Below are positions 1 to 7,546 of a stretch of 64,000 nucleotides of DNA, in pieces (within the stretch, counting starts at the first letter, position 1; every line of letters starts with the position of its first letter). The position numbers and the translations under genes are program-made. The stretch is from Parahalioglobus pacificus (lineage in GTDB: Bacteria; Pseudomonadota; Gammaproteobacteria; Pseudomonadales; Halieaceae), in assembly GCF_014652275.1 (NCBI RefSeq), contig NZ_BMYM01000002.1, positions 1 to 64,000 of the forward strand, read 5' to 3'. The notes beneath the pieces were generated by a model that made no database searches, was not told where the DNA came from, and was given only the letters and a program-made list of their open reading frames with translations.

Positions 1-119
1 ATAGTTGTGACAACTACTCCAACAAGTGCCCACACATCTGTCTTCATCTACTTGTTAAGCAACACCCAACTCGCCAGGAGTGGGTTATGGTTCGGGGTCA
101 TCCCCAAACGCGGACGCGT
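1..119 (-). promoter_or_regulatory. rRNA operon leader (upstream of a 16S rRNA gene beyond the left edge)
   Basis: Read on the minus strand, the segment contains a boxA-like antitermination element (TGTTGCTTAACAAG, about 52-65) followed by GAAGACAGATGTGTGGGCACTTG (in two parts, about 23-45), which resembles the conserved sequence just upstream of mature 16S rRNA in gammaproteobacteria. The 16S gene itself is not in the window, so the call rests on leader motifs, the promoters at 120-147 and 284-312, and my recollection that tyrS adjoins an rRNA operon in Pseudomonas. Confidence 0.75.
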
Positions 120-147
120 ATTATACTCACCATCCGCTCCTTAGCAA
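120..147 (-). promoter_or_regulatory. rRNA promoter, proximal (P2)
   Basis: On the minus strand there is a -35 TTGCTA (142-147), a 16-bp spacer and a perfect -10 TATAAT (120-125), followed by a GC-rich discriminator (ACGCGTCCGCG). A GC-rich discriminator is typical of growth-rate and ppGpp-controlled stable-RNA promoters. Confidence 0.75.
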
Positions 148-283
148 CACATTTTTAAAACTTTATGCTACTGCAGACCACCTTCAGGTGAAATTAGCTC
201 TCTGAGATAAGCAATTGATTTTGCTTGCTTTTTGAGCAACTCTTCGAGGTGCGCTTTGCGCCCTGCCCCCCGAGAGGACGCGC

Positions 284-312
284 ACTATACGCAGCCAGAA
301 TTCTGGGCGCAA
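284..312 (-). promoter_or_regulatory. rRNA promoter, distal (P1)
   Basis: On the minus strand there is a -35 TTGCGC (307-312), a 17-bp spacer and a -10 TATAGT (284-289), followed by GCGCGTCC. It lies about 160 bp upstream of the second promoter, the tandem P1/P2 arrangement usual for rRNA operons. AT-rich sequence just upstream (about 322-335) could be an UP element. Confidence 0.7.
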
Positions 313-342
313 GCACTTTGTAAATTTTTTTCATGCGAGGAG

Positions 343-364
343 TAAAAACCGCCTCACAGGTGGC
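343..364 (-). terminator. Probable terminator of tyrS
   Basis: Immediately after the tyrS stop, the minus strand has a short GC stem with one mismatch (CCACCT, GTG loop, AGGCGG) followed by TTTTTA. It would separate tyrS transcription from the rRNA promoters just downstream. The stem is short, so confidence is moderate. Confidence 0.5.
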
Positions 365-372
365 GACAAACG

Positions 373-1668
373 CTACACCATCTCGAAAAGGTGGTATTTC
401 TTCTTACCCAGGCGCACCAGGTAAAAGCGACCAAAGCGAGCCGCGTCCTGGCTGAATACGTCCGCAACCGCAGCATTTTGCGCCCAGGAAGCCGCCACAC
501 CGTTTACCAGCACCGCATCTCGCCCAAGGGCATCCTTGACCTGCTTGCCCGAAGCGGCCATTCCCGCCTCAGTCAGCATCTGGGTCAGGGTCTCCGGTAG
601 TTCGGCCCGCGCTACTGTGGACGCAGGGAGACCGTCCTGACGCAGCTGCCCAAAATCATCTTCGGATAGTGCCTCAAAGGAACCACTGAACAAGGCATCA
701 GTAATCCTCACGGCAGCCGCAAGGCCCTCGTCGCCATGCACGATTCGCGTGACCTCCTCGGCCAATACGCCCTGTGCAGCGGGTCTGCCCTGCCGCTCAG
801 CATCGGACCGCTCAATCTCTGCGATAGCGTCGACATCCAGGAACGTGAAGAAGCGGAGGAAGTTGTATACGTCAGCATCCGCCGTACCCAACCAAAACTG
901 GTAGAAGGCATAGGGCGAGGTGCGGGCCGGATCCAGCCATACCGTGCCTGACTCCGTCTTTCCAAATTTGGTGCCATCTGATTTCGTAATCAATGGCATG
1001 GTCAAGCCAAAGGCTTGATTGCCGTGCAACCTGCGAGTCAGGTCGATGCCGCCGGTGATGTTCCCCCACTGATCTGACCCGCCAATTTGCAAACTGCAAC
1101 CGTGCCGCTTATTCAGTTCTGCGAAGTCATAGGACTGCAGGATCATGTAAGAGAATTCAGTAAAACTGATACCACTGCCTTCACGCTCAATGCGCTGCTT
1201 CACTGACTCCTTCTGGATCATGGCGTTAACGGAAAAGTGCTTGCCGATATCCCGCAGGAAATCCAACACACTGACATCCTCTGTCCAGTCGAGGTTGTTC
1301 ACTACTTCTGCTGAGGCTTCGCCGGCATCGAAATCAATAAACTTGGAGACCTGGTCGCGGATCTTATCCACCCACCCGGCAACCACATCAGGGGTGTTTA
1401 GCTGACGCTCCTGCGCCTTGAAGCTGGGATCACCGATTAGCCCGGTTGCACCGCCCACCAGCGCCAGCGGCTTGTGACCGGCCAACTGAAAGCGACGCAA
1501 CATGAGCAACGGCACCAGGGAGCCGATGTGGAGACTGTCGGCGGTAGGATCAAACCCACAATAGAGCGTGCGAGAACCACCATCCAACCAGGCAGGCAAT
1601 TCGGCCTCACCTGCGATCTGGAAGATAAGGCCACGGGCCTCTAGGTCTTTCAGTAGTTCACTGCTCAT
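373..1668 (-). CDS. tyrS: Tyrosyl-tRNA synthetase
   Basis: Class I aminoacyl-tRNA synthetase that charges tRNA-Tyr in the cytoplasm. The 431-residue protein has the HIGH-type motif HIGS at residues 47-50 and a KMSKS-type loop KFGKT at about 234-238. The tyrosine-pocket and tRNA-binding core lies between them, and a C-terminal S4-like RNA-binding segment ([17 protein letters not shown]) follows. Start: an ATG at 1668 gives an N-terminus ([14 protein letters not shown]) that matches the bacterial family. The open frame continues 25 codons upstream, but that part has no family resemblance and overlaps the divergent promoter region. It is transcribed towards the rRNA operon. Confidence 0.97.
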   Translation of the reverse strand: MSSELLKDLEARGLIFQIAGEAELPAWLDGGSRTLYCGFDPTADSLHIGSLVPLLMLRRFQLAGHKPLALVGGATGLIGDPSFKAQERQLNTPDVVAGWVDKIRDQVSKFIDFDAGEASAEVVNNLDWTEDVSVLDFLRDIGKHFSVNAMIQKESVKQRIEREGSGISFTEFSYMILQSYDFAELNKRHGCSLQIGGSDQWGNITGGIDLTRRLHGNQAFGLTMPLITKSDGTKFGKTESGTVWLDPARTSPYAFYQFWLGTADADVYNFLRFFTFLDVDAIAEIERSDAERQGRPAAQGVLAEEVTRIVHGDEGLAAAVRITDALFSGSFEALSEDDFGQLRQDGLPASTVARAELPETLTQMLTEAGMAASGKQVKDALGRDAVLVNGVAASWAQNAAVADVFSQDAARFGRFYLVRLGKKKYHLFEMV

Positions 1669-1715
1669 TTGATTGCTCTTCGCTCCAGAGTCGGGAGGCC
1701 AAAAAAGGGGCGACA

Positions 1716-1743
1716 ACGATACCGTATGGCAACCCAATTGCAA
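1716..1743 (-). promoter_or_regulatory. Candidate tyrS promoter
   Basis: On the minus strand there is a -35 TTGCAA (1738-1743), a 16-bp spacer and TATCGT (1716-1721), about 50 bp before the tyrS ATG. It is a moderate match to the sigma70 consensus. Confidence 0.4.
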
Positions 1744-1815
1744 GCGCGAGGCGCTGTAGTCCCGAGCGGTTTTTTTATATACTCAACGGCGACCATATGG
1801 AATGAACATCGGGGC

Positions 1816-3207
1816 ATGCTGACAGCGAAAAAACCGCGGGGAGCCACCGCAGTTCGCAGTGAGCGCAAAGGCATTCAAACCAGCCACATAATCGCGGCAG
1901 GTTTGTCGCTGCTTTTCATCGTCACTGCTACCCTCTTGTTGCCTGGCGAATCGCCAGAGACCAACAGTAAAACTGTGCAAACGGCGCAGGACTCAGCCAC
2001 GCCCACCCCTGAAATAGCCTCGCAGCCAACCGTTGAGGCCATCGACATTCCAACGGCTGAGGTGGAGCCACCAACACCCCATTGGGTAGAACAAACCGTA
2101 CGATCCGGCGACAACCTGTCCCTGGTGTTCAACCGCGCCGGCTTCAGTGATCGCGACATGTATAAAGTCGTCAATACCGCAGAGCACGGCAGAGGGTTGG
2201 GCAAGCTCTACCCGCGGCAAACCATCGCCTTCCAAACTGCCGACGACGGTAGTCTGGCAGCAGTACGCCATGTGCTCTCGCGACAGGAAACCGTCACCTA
2301 TCTCCGCGAAGGCGACGGCTACACCAGCGAGAGAGTATTGAGAGAGCCTGAGGTGCGTGAGACCTGGGCGTCTGGTGAGATCGTCTCGTCGCTTTTTATT
2401 GCGGGCCAGGAAGCCGGGCTCAGCAACAACATGATCATGGAAATGGCACAGGTGTTTGGCGGTGTTATCGATTTTGTACTGGACCCTCGCAAGGGCGACA
2501 CCATGCACCTCATTTATGAGGAACAGTACCTGGACGGGGAAAAGTTTGATGACGGTGACCTGATTGCCGCCTCGTTCACCAATCAGGGCAAGACCTTTAA
2601 CGCGTATCGGTACACAGACAGCAGCGGCACCACCTCCTATTACAACGAGGACGGGGTGAGTATGAAGAAGGCCTTCCTCATGGCGCCGGTCGATTTCACC
2701 CGCATTAGCTCTAACTTCAATATGCGTCGCCTGCACCCAATTTATAAAACACGCCGCCCACACCGTGGTACTGACTATGCGGCGCCCACCGGCACGCCCG
2801 TGTATGCGGCGGGCGATGGACGTGTGACAAAAGCGGGCTATACGAAGGCCAACGGCAATTACGTATTCATTCAACACGGCGAGCGCTACGTCACCAAGTA
2901 CCTTCATTTACACAAGCGCCGTGTGAAACAAGGACAGCGCGTTGCCCAGAACCAGGTGATAGGCACCGTTGGCATGACCGGTGCCGCCACCGGGCCACAT
3001 CTGCACTATGAATTTTTGGTCGATGGTGTGCACCGCAACCCGCGCACCGTGCACAAGCAGCTGCCAAAAGCGAAATCCCTACCCAATTCGGAGTTGCCGC
3101 GTTTCCAAGAAGCAATCAGCGGCGTCTCCCAACAGTTGGCATCCCTGCAGCAAGCTGAGTCGCGTATTGCCAAGGCGAGCGCTGCCAGCAATAGCGACGC
3201 GCACTGA
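1816..3207 (+). CDS. M23-family murein endopeptidase with N-terminal membrane anchor (MepM/OapA-like)
   Basis: Predicted zinc metallopeptidase that cuts peptide cross-links in peptidoglycan at the periplasmic face. From the ATG at 1816 (463 residues) there is a basic N-terminus, one membrane segment or uncleaved signal at about residues 20-40, a Pro/Thr-rich linker, and an OapA/LysM-like domain (VRSGDNLSLVF onward). The C-terminal M23 domain keeps the metal ligands HRGTD (H316, D320) and HLH (H395, H397). The frame is open back to 1669, but that segment overlaps the tyrS promoter and looks non-coding. It is divergent from tyrS and 8 bp upstream of anmK, an arrangement I recall from Pseudomonas. 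Which bond it cuts cannot be told from sequence. Confidence 0.9.
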   Translation: MLTAKKPRGATAVRSERKGIQTSHIIAAGLSLLFIVTATLLLPGESPETNSKTVQTAQDSATPTPEIASQPTVEAIDIPTAEVEPPTPHWVEQTVRSGDNLSLVFNRAGFSDRDMYKVVNTAEHGRGLGKLYPRQTIAFQTADDGSLAAVRHVLSRQETVTYLREGDGYTSERVLREPEVRETWASGEIVSSLFIAGQEAGLSNNMIMEMAQVFGGVIDFVLDPRKGDTMHLIYEEQYLDGEKFDDGDLIAASFTNQGKTFNAYRYTDSSGTTSYYNEDGVSMKKAFLMAPVDFTRISSNFNMRRLHPIYKTRRPHRGTDYAAPTGTPVYAAGDGRVTKAGYTKANGNYVFIQHGERYVTKYLHLHKRRVKQGQRVAQNQVIGTVGMTGAATGPHLHYEFLVDGVHRNPRTVHKQLPKAKSLPNSELPRFQEAISGVSQQLASLQQAESRIAKASAASNSDAH

Positions 3208-3215
3208 CACCTCCC

Positions 3216-4328
3216 ATGCCCGAGCGTCTAATGATCGGGCTTATGTCGGGCACCAGCGCCGACGGCATTGACGCCGCCCTGGTTAGCTGCGGTGCAGGCA
3301 TTGCGCTGAAGGCAAGCCTCGATTTCCCACTGCCCGCCGACATTAAACAAGAGATTGTCGATATCAGTCACAGCGGCAGCGCCGAGATTGAGCGAATGGG
3401 CAGTCTCGATCGTCGATTGGGCATACTGTTCGCCGACGCAGTCGATGCATTATTGTCGAAGGCTGGCGTAGCACCCGCGGCTATCGCCGCAATTGGCAGC
3501 CATGGGCAGACACTACGCCATCGTCCCCCATCCGCGGGCAATGAGCCCGCTTTCACCGTGCAAATCGGTGATCCGAACACCATCGCCGAGCGCACGGGGA
3601 TCACTACCGTTGCCGATTTCCGTCGACGAGACATTGCGGCCGGCGGTGAAGGCGCACCACTGGCTCCCGCCTTCCATGCTGCGGCCTTTGCCCAAGCCGG
3701 GAAAAACCGCGCCATCGTAAACATCGGCGGCTTTGCCAATGTCACCTTGCTCAGTGGTGAGACATTAATGGGTGGGTTCGATAGCGGACCGGGCAACACA
3801 CTGCTCGACCAGTGGGTTTTGCAGCACCAGAGCCAGCCCTTTGATCGCGATGGCCAATGGTCCGCAGAAGGTAATTGCAACGACGACTTGCTGGCCGCCA
3901 TGCTCAGCGACGATTATTTCAGTAGCGATGGACCTCGCAGCACTGGCAAGGAGCTCTTCAACCGCCACTGGCTGGAAACGTACCTACAAGCAACGCCAAG
4001 CATCAGAGCGCAGGACGTCCAATCGACTCTGTCTGAACTCACGGCCACGTCGATCGCACGGTCGATTACCGGCGCAGAGATCCCGGTGGATGAGATTTAT
4101 GTGTGTGGCGGCGGCGCGCGCAATGTTGATTTGATGCGACGGCTTTACCGCCACCTCTCGCCACGCAAGCTCGAGGACACCTCGGCTCTGGGGCTAGACC
4201 CGGAATGGGTAGAGGCTGTGGCCTTTGCATGGCTGGCTGAGCAAACCTTGCAGCAGCTCCCGGGTAATGCACCGATAGTCACGGGAGCACAGGGCAAGCG
4301 GATTTTGGGCGGAATTTTCCCTGCCTGA
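3216..4328 (+). CDS. anmK: Anhydro-N-acetylmuramic acid kinase
   Basis: ATP-dependent enzyme that opens and phosphorylates 1,6-anhydro-MurNAc to MurNAc-6-phosphate during cell-wall recycling. The 370 residues are full length. The N-terminus GLMSGTSADGIDAAL is the family's nucleotide-binding signature. GSHGQTLRH, VADFRRRDIAAGGEGAP and GGFDSGPGN are further AnmK motifs. The gene follows the M23 peptidase by 8 bp and is probably co-transcribed with it, linking cell-wall hydrolysis to recycling. The window also carries amgK and murU, which act on MurNAc in the route found in Pseudomonas. Confidence 0.97.
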   Translation: MPERLMIGLMSGTSADGIDAALVSCGAGIALKASLDFPLPADIKQEIVDISHSGSAEIERMGSLDRRLGILFADAVDALLSKAGVAPAAIAAIGSHGQTLRHRPPSAGNEPAFTVQIGDPNTIAERTGITTVADFRRRDIAAGGEGAPLAPAFHAAAFAQAGKNRAIVNIGGFANVTLLSGETLMGGFDSGPGNTLLDQWVLQHQSQPFDRDGQWSAEGNCNDDLLAAMLSDDYFSSDGPRSTGKELFNRHWLETYLQATPSIRAQDVQSTLSELTATSIARSITGAEIPVDEIYVCGGGARNVDLMRRLYRHLSPRKLEDTSALGLDPEWVEAVAFAWLAEQTLQQLPGNAPIVTGAQGKRILGGIFPA

Positions 4329-4350
4329 GCATTGGGTATGCAGGCAGTGG
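4321..4350 (+). terminator. Probable terminator after anmK
   Basis: A perfect 7-bp inverted repeat CTGCCTG (4321-4327) and CAGGCAG (4341-4347) with an inner GCAT/ATGC pairing is followed by TGGTTTTCT. It overlaps the anmK stop codon and lies between two convergent genes. The T-run is short. Confidence 0.5.
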
Positions 4351-4354
4351 TTTT

Positions 4355-4801
4355 CTAGAACTTAACGTAGCCCCGTTCTGAAACCAGGCGTTCTACTTCA
4401 ATTCGACCGCTGGCCACCGTGCCAACAAACGGCTGTAACTCGGAGGGGTCAATGGCATTACCGCCCATCCACGTTTCGCAGGCACGGATTTCAATAACAC
4501 CCAGCGCTGACAGCCTGGCAGCCAAATCAACCACTGATTTGTTTTCGAGGTAGGCCGGGCGCAGCAACGATCGCACGCCAGGGCCGTGCATCACGAAGGT
4601 TACCCGCGGCTGCCCATCCAGAGGCACTTCACCACTTTGCACCAAGGCGTCTGCGCGGGAGAGCAGCTGTGCAAACTCTTCTGTGGATTGCAGCTGTATA
4701 TCCGCGACATAACCTTCAGTCTGGGCATGACTTGCAGCGGCAAGTAGCCACAGCGCAACAACGAAGAGGAAGCGGAATGGATCCTGTGCGTGCACGTTCA
4801 A
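4355..4801 (-). CDS. Exported DsrE-like protein
   Basis: This 148-residue protein has a signal peptide (hydrophobic run at about residues 10-24, probable cleavage after SHA). The body resembles the DsrE/DsrF-like fold (VTFVMHGPGVRSLL and LGVIEIRACETWMGG). The cysteine in RACETW sits where many DsrE-like proteins carry their conserved Cys, but no sulfur-relay partners are nearby, so function is unknown. It starts 3 bp after erpA ends and is almost certainly in the same transcript. That context only weakly suggests a link to Fe-S or sulfur metabolism. Confidence 0.7.
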   Translation of the reverse strand: MNVHAQDPFRFLFVVALWLLAAASHAQTEGYVADIQLQSTEEFAQLLSRADALVQSGEVPLDGQPRVTFVMHGPGVRSLLRPAYLENKSVVDLAARLSALGVIEIRACETWMGGNAIDPSELQPFVGTVASGRIEVERLVSERGYVKF

Positions 4802-4804
4802 GGA

Positions 4805-5158
4805 TCAGATCGAGAAGGACGCGCCACACCCGCAGGTGGTGGTGGCGTTGGGGTTGTTGACGATAAAGCGAGACCCCTCAAGACCCTCTGTGTAGTCCAC
4901 TTCCGAGCCCACCAGATACTGATAGCTCATTGGGTCTACTACCACGGTAACACCGCCCTTCTGAATGGCTGTGTCATCGTCCGCTGCGTCTTCCTCAAAG
5001 GTGAACCCATACTGAAACCCCGAACAACCACCGCCAGTGATATACACACGCAGTTTGAGGTCGGCATTCTCCTCTTCACTGACCAGTTCGCGCACCTTGT
5101 CGATGGCACGAGCGGTGAGGTTAATTCCAGTGGGATCGAAGCTTTCAGCAACAGCCAT
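4805..5158 (-). CDS. erpA: Iron-sulfur cluster insertion protein ErpA
   Basis: A-type carrier that delivers Fe-S clusters to target proteins. The 117 residues from the ATG at 5158 carry the three family cysteines: one in GGGCSGFQY and two in the C-terminal CGCGASF. The ATG at 5158 gives a length like that of known ErpA proteins (about 114-116). An alternative ATG at 5176 would add six residues, and neither start has a strong Shine-Dalgarno. A good promoter lies just upstream at 5200-5228. The downstream DsrE-like gene probably shares the transcript. Confidence 0.95.
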   Translation of the reverse strand: MAVAESFDPTGINLTARAIDKVRELVSEEENADLKLRVYITGGGCSGFQYGFTFEEDAADDDTAIQKGGVTVVVDPMSYQYLVGSEVDYTEGLEGSRFIVNNPNATTTCGCGASFSI

Positions 5159-5199
5159 AGTGGTTGGGGCGAGCATCTCGCAGCGTTGATTGGACGAAG

Positions 5200-5228
5200 A
5201 TTATGGTAAAACCTAGTATTTTGGTCAA
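5200..5228 (-). promoter_or_regulatory. erpA promoter, possibly with an IscR-type site
   Basis: On the minus strand there is a -35 TTGACC (5223-5228), a 17-bp spacer and CATAAT (5200-5205). The context AACTTGACC-N7-AGGTTTT around the -35 has the look of an IscR type-1 operator, which commonly overlaps the -35 of Fe-S biogenesis genes. The promoter match is direct; the IscR reading is an inference. Confidence 0.55.
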
Positions 5229-5674
5229 GTTTGGCCAGCCGGCGCAGTGTCCGCGGCTGTGTCCTTATTTGGCGGCGTGGAGGCCCGCTTGCGCTTGGCT
5301 TTCTCGGTAACCGGCGGGTCTATGTGGGTGAGGTTGCCATTCACTTCGGCACCCACCGACATTTCCAGCAGTGCATAAAATACATTGCCCTCAACGCGAG
5401 CATTTGCCGCCAGTTCCAGACGCTCGGCACTGTAGACCTCGCCCTTCACTTCACCGTTTACAACAACCAGTGGTGCGCGAATATCACCCTCCACACGACC
5501 TTTGCCAACTATGCGCACAATCGCCGGGGCGTCCGGCTTGGCAATCACATTACCCTGGACCAGTCCTTCAATATCTAGGTTACCCGCGAAGTGAAGATCA
5601 CCCACGATCGTCGTATCACTGGAAACCAGCGTGGTGTGGCCTGATACCTGCCCGGCCTTCTTACTTCCCAACAT
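5225..5674 (-). CDS. Bactofilin (polymer-forming cytoskeletal protein)
   Basis: Bactofilins self-assemble into filaments through a central right-handed beta-helix and often position cell-wall enzymes. The 149 residues contain the typical run of short beta-rungs with recurring hydrophobic/glycine spacing (DTTIVGDLHFAGNLDIEG; GKVEGDIRAPLVVVNGEVKGEV). A charged Pro/Ala-rich tail follows. The ATG at 5674 is preceded by AGGAG. The frame is open to 5755, but that part overlaps the upstream gene. The start lies 14 nt inside the end of the upstream coiled-coil gene, so the two are translationally coupled. Confidence 0.9.
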   Translation of the reverse strand: MLGSKKAGQVSGHTTLVSSDTTIVGDLHFAGNLDIEGLVQGNVIAKPDAPAIVRIVGKGRVEGDIRAPLVVVNGEVKGEVYSAERLELAANARVEGNVFYALLEMSVGAEVNGNLTHIDPPVTEKAKRKRASTPPNKDTAADTAPAGQT

Positions 5675-6398
5675 TGGTAAATTTCTCCTGTGGCTGCCAG
5701 ATGTATTGCTCTCGGGCTTCCATATTACGAGGTGTACGCGCAGACGCCACCACATTGATCACCTCGGGTTGAAAACCCTCCGGCAGAGTGAGCTCACCCT
5801 CGACAGACTGGAAGTACTTGAATCGCAATTTCTGTACGCTGGTTTCCATGTCATCCGTCAGTGATGACAGCGGATAAGTTTTACGCTCACCGTCCACCGT
5901 ACCCACGATTTCGGCATACAGCTCACCCTGCAGCGTGCTGTGCTTGCGGGCCTCTTGCTGGGCAACCAGGCGATAGAGATAGCGCCGTTCCACCCCGGTT
6001 GACACCAACTCCATCGGCCGCAGGCTCAAACCCTGCCCAATCTCACCCGGAGCCATGAGCCCGCGATAAAACTGGATGCCTTCTTCCAGCTCCGCGATTT
6101 GCAGTTTCTGCTGCGCAATCTCACGCCGTAAAATCTCAATGGTGGCGCGGTCCACTTCGTTACGCGTATCCAGGGAAACGATCTGCTGCTCCAGCGAAAG
6201 CACACCGGGATCGGCCTCGGCGGGCACCTGAGCATCCGCAACCAGCTCAGGTTCAGTTGGCTGTGGCACAGTGACGCCGCCGAGAATAAAGCCCGCGACA
6301 GCCCCGCCCCCAACCAACAGCAGGCCAAGCCCCGCCAGAAACAGTGGTCTGTAAGGATGCTCGCGGCGGACAACTGTCTTATAGTGGGAATCCGGCAT
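5661..6398 (-). CDS. Membrane-anchored coiled-coil protein (DUF6776-like)
   Basis: This 245-residue protein has a short cytoplasmic N-terminus, one membrane helix at about residues 18-42 (PLFLAGLGLLLVGGGAVAG), a heptad-rich stretch at about 65-105 predicted to be coiled coil, and a C-terminal beta-rich domain. I recall a similar protein between argC and the erpA region in Pseudomonas (DUF6776). No enzymatic motif is visible. It starts 3 bp after argC ends and overlaps the bactofilin gene by 14 nt. The pair may act together at the membrane, the bactofilin as scaffold and this protein as anchor; that is inference. Confidence 0.7.
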   Translation of the reverse strand: MPDSHYKTVVRREHPYRPLFLAGLGLLLVGGGAVAGFILGGVTVPQPTEPELVADAQVPAEADPGVLSLEQQIVSLDTRNEVDRATIEILRREIAQQKLQIAELEEGIQFYRGLMAPGEIGQGLSLRPMELVSTGVERRYLYRLVAQQEARKHSTLQGELYAEIVGTVDGERKTYPLSSLTDDMETSVQKLRFKYFQSVEGELTLPEGFQPEVINVVASARTPRNMEAREQYIWQPQEKFTNVGK

Positions 6399-6401
6399 GG
6401 A

Positions 6402-7433
6402 TCAGGGCAGTAAGCCAATCTGCGTCAAGCCCAAGGTCTCCGGCATGCCGAGCATCAGGTTCATCGCCTGAATCGCCTGACCAGAGGCTCCCTTCACCAA
6501 GTTATCTTCGGTGACCATCACAACCACCGTGTTGCGCCCCTGTGGCTGCTCCACACTAATCTGCACGCGATTGGTACCGCGCACAGTACGAGTCTGCGGA
6601 TAGGTGCCCGTCTCCAGAACATCGACGAATGGCTCATCGGCGTAACGTTCTGCGAACAATCCCTGCAAATCCACGTCTGTCCGTGTCAGCTGCGCATACA
6701 AAGTAGCGTGAATACCCCGCACCATCGGCAGCAGGTGGGGCACGAAAGTCACTGACACAGACTCGCCAGCGACTGCGCTCAACCCCTGCTCAATTTCCGG
6801 GAGGTGCCGATGACCACTGACCCCGTAAGCCTTGAAGCTATCGGAAACCTCACTGAGCAAGTTGTCGACTTTAGCCTGACGGCCAGCACCGCTAACGCCG
6901 GACGCAGCGCTGGCAATCAAGTTAACGGTGTCCACCACTCCTGCTTCCAGCAAAGGCAGGAAGCCCAGCTGTATCGACGTGGGGTAACACCCGGCGCAGG
7001 CCACCAGCTGCGCCCCGGCGATAGCATCTCGATTCAACTCGGGGAGGCCATAAACGGCCTTCGAGAGAAGATCAGGACTGGCATGAGGCTCGCCGTACCA
7101 CTGGGACCACAGCTGGGCATCGCGGATACGGTAGTCCGCGGACAAATCAATGACCCGCGTATCTGCAGCGATAAGGTCGGGCACCGAGTGCATGGCCACG
7201 TTGTGCGGCGTGGCAAAAAACACGATATCACAGGCAGTGAGCTCAGCACTGGCTGGATCTGAGAACGCCAATTCGCAGTGACCTCGAAGGTTGGGATAGA
7301 GATCGTCAACGCGGCGCCCTGCCTCCGCGCGAGAAGTAATCACAGTGACGCGGGCCTCAGGATGAGCCGCCAACAGACGCAACAGTTCCACACCGGTGTA
7401 TCCGGTACCGCCAACAATGCCTACACTGACCAT
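6402..7433 (-). CDS. argC: N-acetyl-gamma-glutamyl-phosphate reductase
   Basis: Third step of arginine biosynthesis, NADPH-dependent reduction of N-acetylglutamyl-phosphate. The 343 residues from the ATG at 7433 begin with the Rossmann motif [17 protein letters not shown]. The catalytic cysteine is Cys149 in CAGCYPTS, and HRHLPEIEQ and [10 protein letters not shown] are typical substrate-site motifs. Ten further codons are open upstream but lie before the recognisable fold. It is divergent from the ClC gene, with about 110 bp between the two starts. The DUF6776-like and bactofilin genes follow closely. Confidence 0.97.
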   Translation of the reverse strand: MVSVGIVGGTGYTGVELLRLLAAHPEARVTVITSRAEAGRRVDDLYPNLRGHCELAFSDPASAELTACDIVFFATPHNVAMHSVPDLIAADTRVIDLSADYRIRDAQLWSQWYGEPHASPDLLSKAVYGLPELNRDAIAGAQLVACAGCYPTSIQLGFLPLLEAGVVDTVNLIASAASGVSGAGRQAKVDNLLSEVSDSFKAYGVSGHRHLPEIEQGLSAVAGESVSVTFVPHLLPMVRGIHATLYAQLTRTDVDLQGLFAERYADEPFVDVLETGTYPQTRTVRGTNRVQISVEQPQGRNTVVVMVTEDNLVKGASGQAIQAMNLMLGMPETLGLTQIGLLP

Positions 7434-7546
7434 AACAACCCGCCTTATTCCTCTGGGGCGCAATTCTCTCAGGGGCGACAGTATAAAAGTATTACCCGCC
7501 CTTTTAACTGGTAATATTGGCTTACCACAGGCGCAACCTCACTCAC

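Noticed and set aside
1993-2907. 304-codon minus-strand frame opposite the M23 peptidase gene
   Set aside because: No domain is visible, and the plus-strand frame carries complete M23 metal-binding motifs.
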